The notes beneath the pieces were generated by a model, which worked only from the letters and a program-made list of their open reading frames with translations, did no database searches and was not told the origin of the DNA. From the NCBI GenBank assembly GCA_018402205.1, contig JAGYIX010000003.1, positions 124,001-188,000 on the forward strand: DNA of 64,000 nucleotides. The letters run 5' to 3'. Of this stretch, positions 46,462-55,892 are shown one piece after another (positions within the stretch are counted from its first letter, which is position 1; each line of letters opens with the position of its first letter). The position numbers and the translations under genes were made by a program. The DNA comes from Flavobacteriaceae bacterium (GTDB lineage Bacteria; Bacteroidota; Bacteroidia; Flavobacteriales; Flavobacteriaceae).

Positions 46462-47974
46462 CTAGGATTCGATCCGGGCATAACATTGTGCCAGCTTGGT
46501 TCTCAATTTTCTGGTGTAATCTTCTTCGAGCCACTCCTTATAATTTTTTGTGGTGTTCATTATGCAATAGGTGTACTGGCGTACTCGATTTTTTACATCG
46601 TCTTCAAGCAATATCATAAGCTGTCTAGCCTCTGTAATACTTTTGCTATTTTCAATGCATATTTGAGCGTGCTGCTCTATACTTTCTTCGAGCACTACTT
46701 TTGGTCGTTTACCCATCGAAAACAATTCTTTATATCGCTCTTTAATATCAAAATCTACTGACTTAGAGTTTAAAAATTTATCCCTTAGCTCTTTAGGCAT
46801 GGAGTACTCGAAGTTGCGCTCAATTTCTTCATCACTTTTAATACTTTCAAGGTAGAAATCGGGGAAGTAAAAGATGTCGTTCCAATCAATTGGATCATTC
46901 CATGCACCAAATCTCAAGGTGTTATTGCCCAGATCAATCACGTTAAATTGCTTTTTATGCTTTAATACTCGAGACCCCCTTCCGATCATTTGAAAATAAA
47001 GAGTAAGTGAGCGCGTTGCACGATTAAGAATTACCGTTTCTACGGTTGGCTCATCGAAGCCCGTAGTTAAAATACTCACAGAGGTAAGAATAGCATCAGG
47101 TGTATTTTTAAACCATAATAGAATCTCCTGTCTTTCGTTAGCCGAATGCTTATTATCTAAATGGCGTACGGGTAAGCCTGCCTGCTTAAAGCTTTCATAT
47201 ACCGCATACGATGCGTTAATACCATTATTGAAGATCAAGGTTTTACTTCCCTTTGCCACCTCATTGTACACACCAAGAAGTTTACCAAGCATGCTGTAGT
47301 TTGAATAAAAGGCATCACTACTTTTTACCGTATAATCGCCATTTATACCAAGTTTTAATCCTTGTAAGCTTAAATCGTATCTATGAACTGAGGCCTGCGC
47401 TAAAAATCCTTTGTCAATTAGAGATTGTATAGATTCTCCTATGATTAATTTCTTGTAGAAATCTTTCATGGGAAGCTTTATGTTTGAGCTCAAAGGGGTA
47501 GCGGTCACTCCTAAAACATAAGGGTGTTCAAAGTATTTAAATAGTTTTCTAAACGAATTATAGTGGGCTTCATCAATAATCACTAACCCTATATTTTCTA
47601 AAACAATTTTATCGTCACTTAAACGGTTATTTAGGGTTTCTACCATAGCGACATAACACATATGGCTATCGTTAGGCTCAATCTCTTTGACCGATGAATT
47701 AATCACTTTATTATTCACGCCGAATTCATCTAGCATCTTTGAGGTCTGGTTGCTAAGCTCGATTCGGTGCGTTAAGACCACCACTTTCTTGTCTCGACTT
47801 TCTATAAATCGCTTAGCAATCTCACTAAACACTACAGTCTTACCTCCGCCAGTAGGAAGTTGATACAATAAATTTGCACCATCCTCTACCTGGTCTAGTG
47901 CATCAAAGATGCGCTGAAGGTCTTTCTTTTGATAAGCATATAGCTCTTTAGTATTTGAACTATTCGTTAGCATG
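46462..47974 (-). CDS. DEAD/DEAH box superfamily 2 helicase
   Basis: LYQLPTGGGKTVVF, LVIIDEAHYNSFRK, LGVTATPLSSN, QMIGRGSRVLKHKK. Start at ATG 47974 favoured over the 48006 extension. Confidence 0.9.
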
Positions 47975-48019
47975 TACAACGAGACTAATTTTGCAAAAAT
48001 AGCCATAAAACCATGCGTA

Positions 48020-48048
48020 TTGGTCGACTTTTCACAATTATATTCTTG
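48020..48048 (+). promoter_or_regulatory. Possible Bacteroidota-type promoter for the sigma factor gene
   Basis: TTG (48020-48022), 18 nt, TATTCTTG (48041-48048), close to the TAnnTTTG -7 element. Confidence 0.3.
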
Positions 48049-48131
48049 GTGATAACTTCTTGATAAACGGAAATCTCACATATTGTCTACCCATTAAGAG
48101 GGTTGTAATATGTATAAAAATTTTAAAACCT

Positions 48132-48995
48132 ATGAGACAGCTTAAAATAGTTAAACAGGTCACCAACAGAGAGTCCAAATCTTTAGATAAATACCTTCAA
48201 GACATTAGTCGTATCGAACTCATAACGGCAGAAGAGGAGGTTGAACTAGCCCAAAGAATAAAAAAAGGAGAACGCGTGGCGTTGGAGACTTTAGTAAACG
48301 CCAATTTAAGATTTGTTGTTTCTGTGGCCAAGCAATACCAAAATCAAGGCCTTACATTACCCGATTTAATCAATGAAGGCAATTTCGGATTGGTAAAGGC
48401 TGCTCAACGTTTTGACGAAACAAGAGGGTTTAAATTTATTTCGTACGCCGTTTGGTGGATTCGTCAAAGCATACTTCAGGCATTAGCTGAACAATCAAGA
48501 GTGGTGCGCTTGCCCTTAAATAAAATAGGTTCAATTAATAAAATCAACAGGACTTTTTCATACCTCGAACAAGCACACGAAAGGCCACCCTCTGCAGAAG
48601 AAATCGCTGAAGAGCTAGGAATGACAGTTACCGAGGTTAAGCAGTCATTAAAGAATTCTGGCAGACATATCTCAATGGACGCCCCTTTTGAAGAAGGAGA
48701 AAATTCTAATTTATACGACGTTCTTTCTTCAGAGGGCTCACCCCTACCAGATAATGATTTAATTAACGAATCTTTGTGTACAGAGATTCATCGTGTTTTA
48801 GAGACTTTGTCTGAACGAGAAGCGAATGTAGTTAGACTGTACTACGGTATTGGGCAAAGTACCACCATGACTTTAGACGAAATAGGTAATGCATTTGATC
48901 TAACGCGCGAACGTGTGAGACAGATACGAGAGAAAGCGATAAGAAAGCTCCGAAAGTCAGGTAAAAACGAGCTGCTTCAATCTTATTTAGACTAA
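48132..48995 (+). CDS. rpoD: RNA polymerase primary sigma factor (RpoD/SigA)
   Basis: [86 protein letters not shown]. Start at ATG 48132 (MRQLKI). Confidence 0.97.
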   Translation: MRQLKIVKQVTNRESKSLDKYLQDISRIELITAEEEVELAQRIKKGERVALETLVNANLRFVVSVAKQYQNQGLTLPDLINEGNFGLVKAAQRFDETRGFKFISYAVWWIRQSILQALAEQSRVVRLPLNKIGSINKINRTFSYLEQAHERPPSAEEIAEELGMTVTEVKQSLKNSGRHISMDAPFEEGENSNLYDVLSSEGSPLPDNDLINESLCTEIHRVLETLSEREANVVRLYYGIGQSTTMTLDEIGNAFDLTRERVRQIREKAIRKLRKSGKNELLQSYLD

Positions 48996-49040
48996 GCCTT
49001 AATTTTTATACCTCTTGCCTAAACTTTAATATTGATCTAA

Positions 49041-49457
49041 ATGTCTACTCGTACAGAAAAACTGCTGCAACAGCGGCCACAAATACCAAATTCTAAAATT
49101 CATGACAATATGAGTCGTGACGAATACTTTCAAAATGCCGTAATTAGGCCAATTTTAAAACTGCAAAACGATTTATTTATTGAGGTTTTCAAAAATTATA
49201 TACGCAAACACAAAAACGTCTTTCACGATCTCAGTATTCTTAAAAAATTCCAGTATATAGAAAATAGTGTACAACGAGATGTTAAATTTAGAAACAACCT
49301 TAAAGGAATGATCTTAGGGCTATTGACCCTTGAAGAATTTGAAGTTTATACCGAAAATTCATCTGCGCTAAATAAACGTATGATGAATTTGCTCATTGAG
49401 CGCCTCAAAGATCAAGTGCAGCTCTTAGAAAAAGATAATCCGGCGCTATCGGCTTAA
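49041..49457 (+). CDS. Conserved small protein of unknown function
   Basis: 138 aa ORF starting shortly after the sigma factor gene; no motif recognised. Confidence 0.65.
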   Translation: MSTRTEKLLQQRPQIPNSKIHDNMSRDEYFQNAVIRPILKLQNDLFIEVFKNYIRKHKNVFHDLSILKKFQYIENSVQRDVKFRNNLKGMILGLLTLEEFEVYTENSSALNKRMMNLLIERLKDQVQLLEKDNPALSA

Positions 49458-49469
49458 GAGTGCTCGCGC

Positions 49470-50933
49470 CTACTCCGCCCCTGAAAAGTAGCTATTGTAC
49501 AAATCATTAAAGGTTGTTTTGTCATCAATACGCGAGCTATTCAACTTATCTTTTGCGACTAAACCCCATAAAATAATCTCTTTATAGAAGTGGATTTCAG
49601 TCTTTGGGCAGTCGGAAAAGTGGGCCTTAAGCAAATCATTTAAAGGTTCTATGCGATCGAGTTCACTTTGAAAAAACTCGTCAGGTGCATCATCTAGCAG
49701 TTCTATGGGATCGTTTTCAAAAAACCATGTGTACAAATTGTCATAGGCCGAAGGACTCCCCTTTTTCTCTAGTTTTTCAATTTTTGGAAAATGCTGCTCA
49801 AACGTTTTAAGTACGGCTTTTTTTATCAATTCTTGAGCCACAAAATCTGCACCCTCTTGCTCTCCTTCATAAACTAATTCTACTTTTCCTGTAATCGCAG
49901 CAGAAATATTCATGATATCTAATACCCTAAGTGCGGTAGTAGACTCGTTGTTCTGAATCATGCGCAGCTCTGCGCCGCTTATAGCATTTTCAAAAGCACT
50001 AATGCTCAGTCTAGCCGACACTCCACTTTTCGAGTCTACATATTCACTTTTTCGTGCTTCAAATGCAATGGCTTCAATGAGGTCACGGGCCGCCTCACTA
50101 ACAAAAAGCCCCTTTACAGGTTGCTTCGCTTCTTGTCTAGTGATTTCTTTGGCAATCTCTATAGATTTCGGATAATGGGTAATTATCTGCGACCCAATGC
50201 GGTCTTTTAAGGGCGTTACAATACTCCCTCTATTGGTATAATCTTCTGGGTTCGCAGTAAAAACAAAGGCTACGTCTAAAGGCAGTTTCATTTTAAATCC
50301 CCTTATCTGAACCTCTCCTTCTTGAAGTATAGAAAATAGGGCGACCTGTATTCTTGCCTGTAAATCTGGAAGCTCATTAATTACAAATAGACAACGATTA
50401 GCCCTGGGAACCATGCCGTAATGGATGACTTCTTCATCTGCATAAGAAAGTTTCAAATTAGCCGCCTTAATTGGATCTATATCGCCGATTAAATCGGCAA
50501 CACTTACATCGGGAGTAGCTAGTTTCTCAAAAAATCGTTCTGAGCGCTCAAGCCATTCAATTGGCGTATTATCTCCTTTTTCAGCTATAAGATCTTTCGC
50601 AAATTTTGAAATAGGTTTAAACGGATCGTCATTTATAGTAGATCCTTTAACCACCGGAATAAATTCATCCAAAAGGGTGGTCATTAGTCGCGCTATACGC
50701 GTTTTTGCCTGACCTCTTAACCCTAACAAATTAATATTGTGTTTGGCTAATATTGCCCGCTTTAGTTGAGGAATTACTGTGTGTTCATATCCTATGATTC
50801 CTTCAAAAATGGGTAGATCGGCTTTTACTTTAGCAATAAGATTGTTTCTGAGCTCATCTTTGATTGACGTATACGCATAACCATGAGCCTTTAGTTCTCC
50901 AATAGTTGTAGGCATTTTAGTAGGTGTACTCAT
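49470..50933 (-). CDS. MoxR/Mg-chelatase I-type AAA ATPase
   Basis: NLLGLRGQAKTRIARLM, LFVINELPDLQARIQVALFSILQEGEVQIRGF, VAFVFTANPEDYTNRGSIVTPLKDRIGSQI. Confidence 0.88.
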   Translation of the reverse strand: MSTPTKMPTTIGELKAHGYAYTSIKDELRNNLIAKVKADLPIFEGIIGYEHTVIPQLKRAILAKHNINLLGLRGQAKTRIARLMTTLLDEFIPVVKGSTINDDPFKPISKFAKDLIAEKGDNTPIEWLERSERFFEKLATPDVSVADLIGDIDPIKAANLKLSYADEEVIHYGMVPRANRCLFVINELPDLQARIQVALFSILQEGEVQIRGFKMKLPLDVAFVFTANPEDYTNRGSIVTPLKDRIGSQIITHYPKSIEIAKEITRQEAKQPVKGLFVSEAARDLIEAIAFEARKSEYVDSKSGVSARLSISAFENAISGAELRMIQNNESTTALRVLDIMNISAAITGKVELVYEGEQEGADFVAQELIKKAVLKTFEQHFPKIEKLEKKGSPSAYDNLYTWFFENDPIELLDDAPDEFFQSELDRIEPLNDLLKAHFSDCPKTEIHFYKEIILWGLVAKDKLNSSRIDDKTTFNDLYNSYFSGAE

Positions 50934-52075
50934 CTTATTTTTCGTTTTCGATTTGCATTGTAATCTTCAAATATCATTTCGCCAAGATGATCTAAGCCAG
51001 TATAAAAAGCTTTGCCGCGGTTGGCCTCCGTGAATTCTCTTACAAACTGCATCAAATACGGATCTTGAGCGATCATAAAAGTGGTGATCTGAATATTGTT
51101 TTTATGGGCTATGCGAGCACGGTTATAGCATTGAGCAACAATGTCAGGATCTAATCCTGCACTATTCTTATAATAAGAGCCGTCTGCTAAATGTAAACAA
51201 CTTGGTTTTCCATCAGTAATCATAAAAATTTGCTTATTCGAATGCTTTTTTCGTGCAAGCATCTTCATGGCAAGATCAAGTCCGGCCACTGTATTGGTAT
51301 GATACGGACCCACATTAAGATATGGAAGTTCTGCTATTTTTATTGGCCAGGCATCGTTGCCAAAAACTAGAATATCCAAGGTGTCTTTGGGATAGCGGGT
51401 GGTAATCATTTCGGCAAGTGCCATGGCTACCTTTTTAGCTGGCGTAATGCGATCTTCGCCATAAAGAATCATGCTGTGGCTAATATCAATCATCAACACC
51501 GTACTCATTTGTGACTTGTGCTCTGTTTGCCTCACTACTAGATCGTCTTCTTGCAATTGGCTTAAATCGAGTCCGTGATTACGCATGGCATTATTAACGG
51601 ATGCTGCCATGTCAATATGTTCTATAGAATCTCCAAAACTGTACGAACGCAAATCGCCAGAATAGTGATCCCCTTGACCTAATATGGATGTTTTATGAGC
51701 GCCTGTTCCCTTCTTTTTGAGATTTCCGAAAAGTTGTTCCAGAGCTCTTTTTCTGAGCTCTCTTTCTAGCTTAGCCGTCATTTTAAGAGCTCTTTTTTGC
51801 TCTTCAGAAGGTTCGGCCCCAGGTGAAGATTTCGTAGGATCAATTTCTTCTTTTAAATAGCCTTTATCTAGCAGATCTTCTACAAAATTGTCAATGGTAT
51901 AATTTTCGTCTGTGAGTTCGTATTCCCTATCTAACTCACGTAACCAATCTATGGCTTCGTCAACGTCGCCAGAGGTGTGTGTGATTAGTTCTTGAAAAAT
52001 ATCATAAAGCTTTTCAAAAGGGGTTTTTTCTTCTGTACCTCCAAGTGTAAAGCGATACCCAGTGTTCAAATTCAT
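50930..52075 (-). CDS. VWA domain-containing protein (partner of the adjacent AAA ATPase)
   Basis: VLMIDISHSMILYGEDRITPAKKVAMALAEMI (MIDAS DxSxS), MITDGKPSC; 4-nt overlap with the AAA gene. Confidence 0.9.
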   Translation of the reverse strand: MNLNTGYRFTLGGTEEKTPFEKLYDIFQELITHTSGDVDEAIDWLRELDREYELTDENYTIDNFVEDLLDKGYLKEEIDPTKSSPGAEPSEEQKRALKMTAKLERELRKRALEQLFGNLKKKGTGAHKTSILGQGDHYSGDLRSYSFGDSIEHIDMAASVNNAMRNHGLDLSQLQEDDLVVRQTEHKSQMSTVLMIDISHSMILYGEDRITPAKKVAMALAEMITTRYPKDTLDILVFGNDAWPIKIAELPYLNVGPYHTNTVAGLDLAMKMLARKKHSNKQIFMITDGKPSCLHLADGSYYKNSAGLDPDIVAQCYNRARIAHKNNIQITTFMIAQDPYLMQFVREFTEANRGKAFYTGLDHLGEMIFEDYNANRKRKIR

Positions 52076-52106
52076 AGCAACCTCTAAATTACAACTTTGA
52101 TAGGGT

Positions 52107-52700
52107 TTACTTATGGCGCGATGCCAATATTTTAGTCACGTCTGAAAGAGTGAATTTTTTAGCTTCTAAAAGAACCATAAGATGAAAAACTAAATCAGCT
52201 GCTTCGTTTAAAAAGAGGTCGTCTTTATTGTCTTTAGACTCTATAACCACTTCAACTGCCTCTTCTCCTACCTTTTGCGCAATTTTATTAAGACCTTTTG
52301 CAAATAACTGACTGACATAACTGTTAGATGAAGGATGCAAATGACGCTCTCGTATAACGTGCGTTAGTTCTGATAGAAAATATAGTGAGTCTGTGTTGTT
52401 TTCGTCAAAACAAGTTTCCTTTCCTGTATGACATACCGGGCCTGTCGGTCTAGCGTAAATTAGTATACTGTCTGCATCGCAGTCTATCTTATAATGACTA
52501 AACTCTAGAGTGTTTGAGCTAGTTTCGCCTTTCATCCAGAGGCGATCTTTAGATCTGGAATAAAACCAAACTTTTTTTGTTTCTAGCGTCTTGTCAAATG
52601 CCTCATTATTCATGTATCCCTGCATGAGTACCACACGTGTGTCAGGATCTTGAACAATAGCAGGCAGTAAAGAATGTTTAGTAAAATCAGGATTACTCAT
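52107..52700 (-). CDS. hisI: Bifunctional phosphoribosyl-AMP cyclohydrolase / phosphoribosyl-ATP pyrophosphatase
   Basis: [41 protein letters not shown]-terminal His[22 protein letters not shown]. Confidence 0.97.
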   Translation of the reverse strand: MSNPDFTKHSLLPAIVQDPDTRVVLMQGYMNNEAFDKTLETKKVWFYSRSKDRLWMKGETSSNTLEFSHYKIDCDADSILIYARPTGPVCHTGKETCFDENNTDSLYFLSELTHVIRERHLHPSSNSYVSQLFAKGLNKIAQKVGEEAVEVVIESKDNKDDLFLNEAADLVFHLMVLLEAKKFTLSDVTKILASRHK

Positions 52701-53452
52701 AATCGAACAGGTATTTGTGCATCAGCGAGAAACCGTTTAAGCGAGGTTATTTCTATTTCTGAAAAATGAAAAACACTTGCAGCTAAAGCAGCATCTGCCT
52801 TACCTTTTAAAAATACGTCTTTAAAATGGGTTGGTGTTCCAGCGCCGCCAGAGGCAATTATTGGTATACTCAAGGTTTCAGCTAGAACGGCTAACATGTC
52901 ATTTGCAAAACCATTTTTAGTACCGTCGTGATCCATAGAGGTAAATAGCAACTCCCCTGCCCCGCGCTCTTGACACTCTATTGCCCACGCTAACAGAGTG
53001 TATCGTGTACGTATCTTACCACCTGTAGTATAGACCCACCATTCGCCTTCTTCTTGTTTTGCGTCAACGGCTACAATCAAGCATTGTGATCCGTATGTAT
53101 TCGCTATTTTACTAATAAGTTCTGGATCATTTACAGCAGACGAATTAATCGAAACCTTATCTACCCCATTATGCAATAGACGTGCTACTTTTTCGGTAGA
53201 GCGAATTCCTCCCCCAACAGTGAAGGGTATAGAGAGCTTTTTGGCGACATCGTAAACCAGAGGTTCAAATGCATCTCTTTGCTGTTCTGTTGCTGAAATA
53301 TCTAAAAATACTAGTTCATCGGCTCCCTTTTTACTGTAAAGAGTAGCCAGCTCTATCGGGTCTCCAGCGTCAATGAGATCTATAAAATTCACTCCTTTTA
53401 CCGTTCTTCCCCCCAAAATATCCAAGCAAGGAATGATTCTTTTCGTGATCAT
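52697..53452 (-). CDS. hisF: Imidazole glycerol phosphate synthase subunit HisF
   Basis: [52 protein letters not shown]. Start at ATG 53452. Confidence 0.97.
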   Translation of the reverse strand: MITKRIIPCLDILGGRTVKGVNFIDLIDAGDPIELATLYSKKGADELVFLDISATEQQRDAFEPLVYDVAKKLSIPFTVGGGIRSTEKVARLLHNGVDKVSINSSAVNDPELISKIANTYGSQCLIVAVDAKQEEGEWWVYTTGGKIRTRYTLLAWAIECQERGAGELLFTSMDHDGTKNGFANDMLAVLAETLSIPIIASGGAGTPTHFKDVFLKGKADAALAASVFHFSEIEITSLKRFLADAQIPVRL

Positions 53453-54180
53453 GTAAGGTGGTATTTTTTGATATCTTCTAAAGAAAGCGTGTGTTCGTAA
53501 ATAGCTTTTCCAACAATAGCGCCGTAACAACCAAGCGCACTGAGTTGCTCTATATCTGAAAGAGATCTGACCCCACCGCTAGCAATAAGATTCCAGTCTG
53601 TCCCCAAAGCCTGAATCAGTTTAGCATAAAGTTCAATAGACGGACCTTGGAGCATACCATCTTTGGCGATGTCAGTAGCTATAACTGTGGTTATTTTCTT
53701 CTGTAAAAAATGTCTTATGAAAGGCTCAATAAACAACGTGGATTGCTCTTGCCAGCCAGATACAGCGATATATTCATCCTTAGAATCGGCACCAAGAATA
53801 ATTCGTTCTGGGGTATATTTATCAATCCAGCGTTCAAATAGCTCAGGATCATTTACAGCTACACTTCCGCCGGTCACTTTCTCAGCCCCGCTTTTAAAAG
53901 CTATTTCAATGTCGGCATCACTTTGGATTCCACCACCAAAATCAATATGCAGTTGTGTTCTAGAGGCTAATAACTCCAGTACCTTATGGTTAATAACTCT
54001 TTTTTCTCGAGCTCCATCAAGATCTACCACATGCAGATGGGTCACGCCTAAATCTTGAAACCGCAGCGCCACATCAAGGGGTTGATTGTCGTAGATCTTT
54101 GCTGATTCATAAGCGCCTTTTGTAAGTCGAACACACTTACCTTCAATAAGATCAATAGCTGGAATAATTTGGGTTTTCAC
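53449..54180 (-). CDS. hisA: ProFAR isomerase HisA
   Basis: [44 protein letters not shown]. Confidence 0.97.
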   Translation of the reverse strand: MKTQIIPAIDLIEGKCVRLTKGAYESAKIYDNQPLDVALRFQDLGVTHLHVVDLDGAREKRVINHKVLELLASRTQLHIDFGGGIQSDADIEIAFKSGAEKVTGGSVAVNDPELFERWIDKYTPERIILGADSKDEYIAVSGWQEQSTLFIEPFIRHFLQKKITTVIATDIAKDGMLQGPSIELYAKLIQALGTDWNLIASGGVRSLSDIEQLSALGCYGAIVGKAIYEHTLSLEDIKKYHLT

Positions 54181-54761
54181 AAGGCTAAAAAGTTTTTAAG
54201 TATCTGCTCCCCATCTTTACCGCTTCGCTCTGGGTGAAATTGCACCCCAAAGAAATTATCTTTTTGCAAAGCGGCACTGTAAGTCGTGCCATAGTGTGTA
54301 CTGGCTATTGTTTGAGTAGACAGAGGTGCAAAATAACTGTGAACAAAGTAAGTGTAGACCGAATTCATCCCTTTAAATAAGGGAGACTTTAGTTCGTCTA
54401 TTTTATTCCATCCTACACACGGAATTTTAGGTACCTCATGAAACTTAATAACATCCACATTAAAAATACCCATCCCAGAGGTATCTCCCTCTTCGGTTTT
54501 TTGACACATGAGCTGCATGCCTAAGCAGATTCCGAGAACCGGCTGTTTCAAATTGGGAAGTAAGGTGTCTAGGTCAAGTCTGGCTAAATATTTAAATGCC
54601 ATTTCTGCATGCCCAACACCTGGAAATATAACATGGGATGCTTGTTGAATACGTTTATGGTCTGACGTTAAAACACCAGAAGACCCTAAACGATCTAAGG
54701 CGAAACTAACACTTTGTACATTACCTAGACCATAGTCAACAATAACTACTTCTTGTCTCAT
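54177..54761 (-). CDS. hisH: Imidazole glycerol phosphate synthase subunit HisH
   Basis: VVIVDYGLGNVQSV, VIFPGVGHAEMAF, PVLGICLGMQLM, FFGVQFHPERSG. Confidence 0.97.
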   Translation of the reverse strand: MRQEVVIVDYGLGNVQSVSFALDRLGSSGVLTSDHKRIQQASHVIFPGVGHAEMAFKYLARLDLDTLLPNLKQPVLGICLGMQLMCQKTEEGDTSGMGIFNVDVIKFHEVPKIPCVGWNKIDELKSPLFKGMNSVYTYFVHSYFAPLSTQTIASTHYGTTYSAALQKDNFFGVQFHPERSGKDGEQILKNFLAL

Positions 54762-55888
54762 AATACTCCTTTAGTGCTTGGTAGCTGCAGATGATTTATG
54801 TCTTTTCTTAAAGCCATTTTTATCGCCTTTGCAAAGGCTTTGAATATAGCCTCTATCTTGTGGTGCTCGTTGGTTCCACTAGCTTGAATATGCAGATTAG
54901 CGCCAGAGGCGTCAGCGAATGATTTGAAAAAATGATAGAACATTTCTGTCGGCATTTCTCCTACCTTTTCACGTTTAAACTCAGCCTCCCAAACCAACCA
55001 TGGCCTACCGCCGAAATCAATAGCAACTTGAGCCAGACAATCGTCCATAGGTAGGCAATACCCGTAGCGTTCGATACCGGCTTTGTTACCTAAAGCCTTC
55101 TTAAAAGCCTCCCCAAGAGCTAAGGCGCAATCTTCAATAGTGTGATGTTCATCAATATGCAAATCTCCTTTACAGCTCAAATCAAGAGCAATTTGTGCAT
55201 GCTTCGCTAGTTGTTCGAGCATATGATCGAAGAAAGAAATCCCTGTATTTATAAGTCCTTCATCTTGTCTATCTAAATCCAGAAATACACAGATATCGGT
55301 CTCTTTGGTGGTGCGCTTGTGCTGTACACTTCGATTCAATCGCGCTAAAGCACTAAAAATAGTGCTCCAGTCGGCAGTCTTTTCATAAATACCCGCCTTC
55401 AGCGCATCTGAAGAAGCTTTAGTTTCTGAAGCTCCATTATTATTAAGATTGAGCGTAATTGCTTGGATACCCAAATTAAGAGCGAGTTCTACATCAGTCA
55501 TGCGATCTCCTATAACAAAGCTATGAGCGCGGTCAAAACCTTCGTGTATATATCCCGACAGCATAGCCGGTGAGGGCTTTCTATTTGGCGATGGTTTTGA
55601 TGCTAAGCTTTCGTCTATAAATACATTTTCAAAGAATATTCCTTCACTTTCAAAAACTCTCATCATTGCATTGTGGGTGGGCCAAAAAGAATCCGCAGGA
55701 AAACTAGCAGTACCTAATCCGTCTTGATTGGTAATCATAACTAGCGTATAACCCAATTGATGCTGAATCTTTTTCAAATTGGAGATTACCCCTTCTAAAA
55801 AATCAAGTTTATCTACCTGATCAATTTGATAATCCTTTGGCTCTTTTATAAGAGTTCCGTCGCGATCTATAAATACGATCTTTTTCAT
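54758..55888 (-). CDS. hisB: Bifunctional histidinol-phosphatase / imidazoleglycerol-phosphate dehydratase
   Basis: N-terminal HAD: VFIDRDGTLIKEP; C-terminal IGPD: GISFFDHMLEQLAKHA, IDEHHTIEDCALALGEA. Confidence 0.97.
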   Translation of the reverse strand: MKKIVFIDRDGTLIKEPKDYQIDQVDKLDFLEGVISNLKKIQHQLGYTLVMITNQDGLGTASFPADSFWPTHNAMMRVFESEGIFFENVFIDESLASKPSPNRKPSPAMLSGYIHEGFDRAHSFVIGDRMTDVELALNLGIQAITLNLNNNGASETKASSDALKAGIYEKTADWSTIFSALARLNRSVQHKRTTKETDICVFLDLDRQDEGLINTGISFFDHMLEQLAKHAQIALDLSCKGDLHIDEHHTIEDCALALGEAFKKALGNKAGIERYGYCLPMDDCLAQVAIDFGGRPWLVWEAEFKREKVGEMPTEMFYHFFKSFADASGANLHIQASGTNEHHKIEAIFKAFAKAIKMALRKDINHLQLPSTKGVL

Positions 55889-55892
55889 CTAA

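Noticed and set aside
46456-46761. Plus-strand ORF of 101 aa antisense to the 3' end of the helicase gene
   Set aside because: Antisense to the well-supported helicase; composition looks like a reverse-strand artefact.
48007-48131. N-terminal extension of the sigma factor ORF (48060 start)
   Set aside because: The conserved N-terminus [25 protein letters not shown] starts at 48132; upstream residues look like translated leader.
53663-54058. 131-aa plus-strand ORF inside hisA
   Set aside because: Entirely antisense to conserved hisA; no family resemblance.
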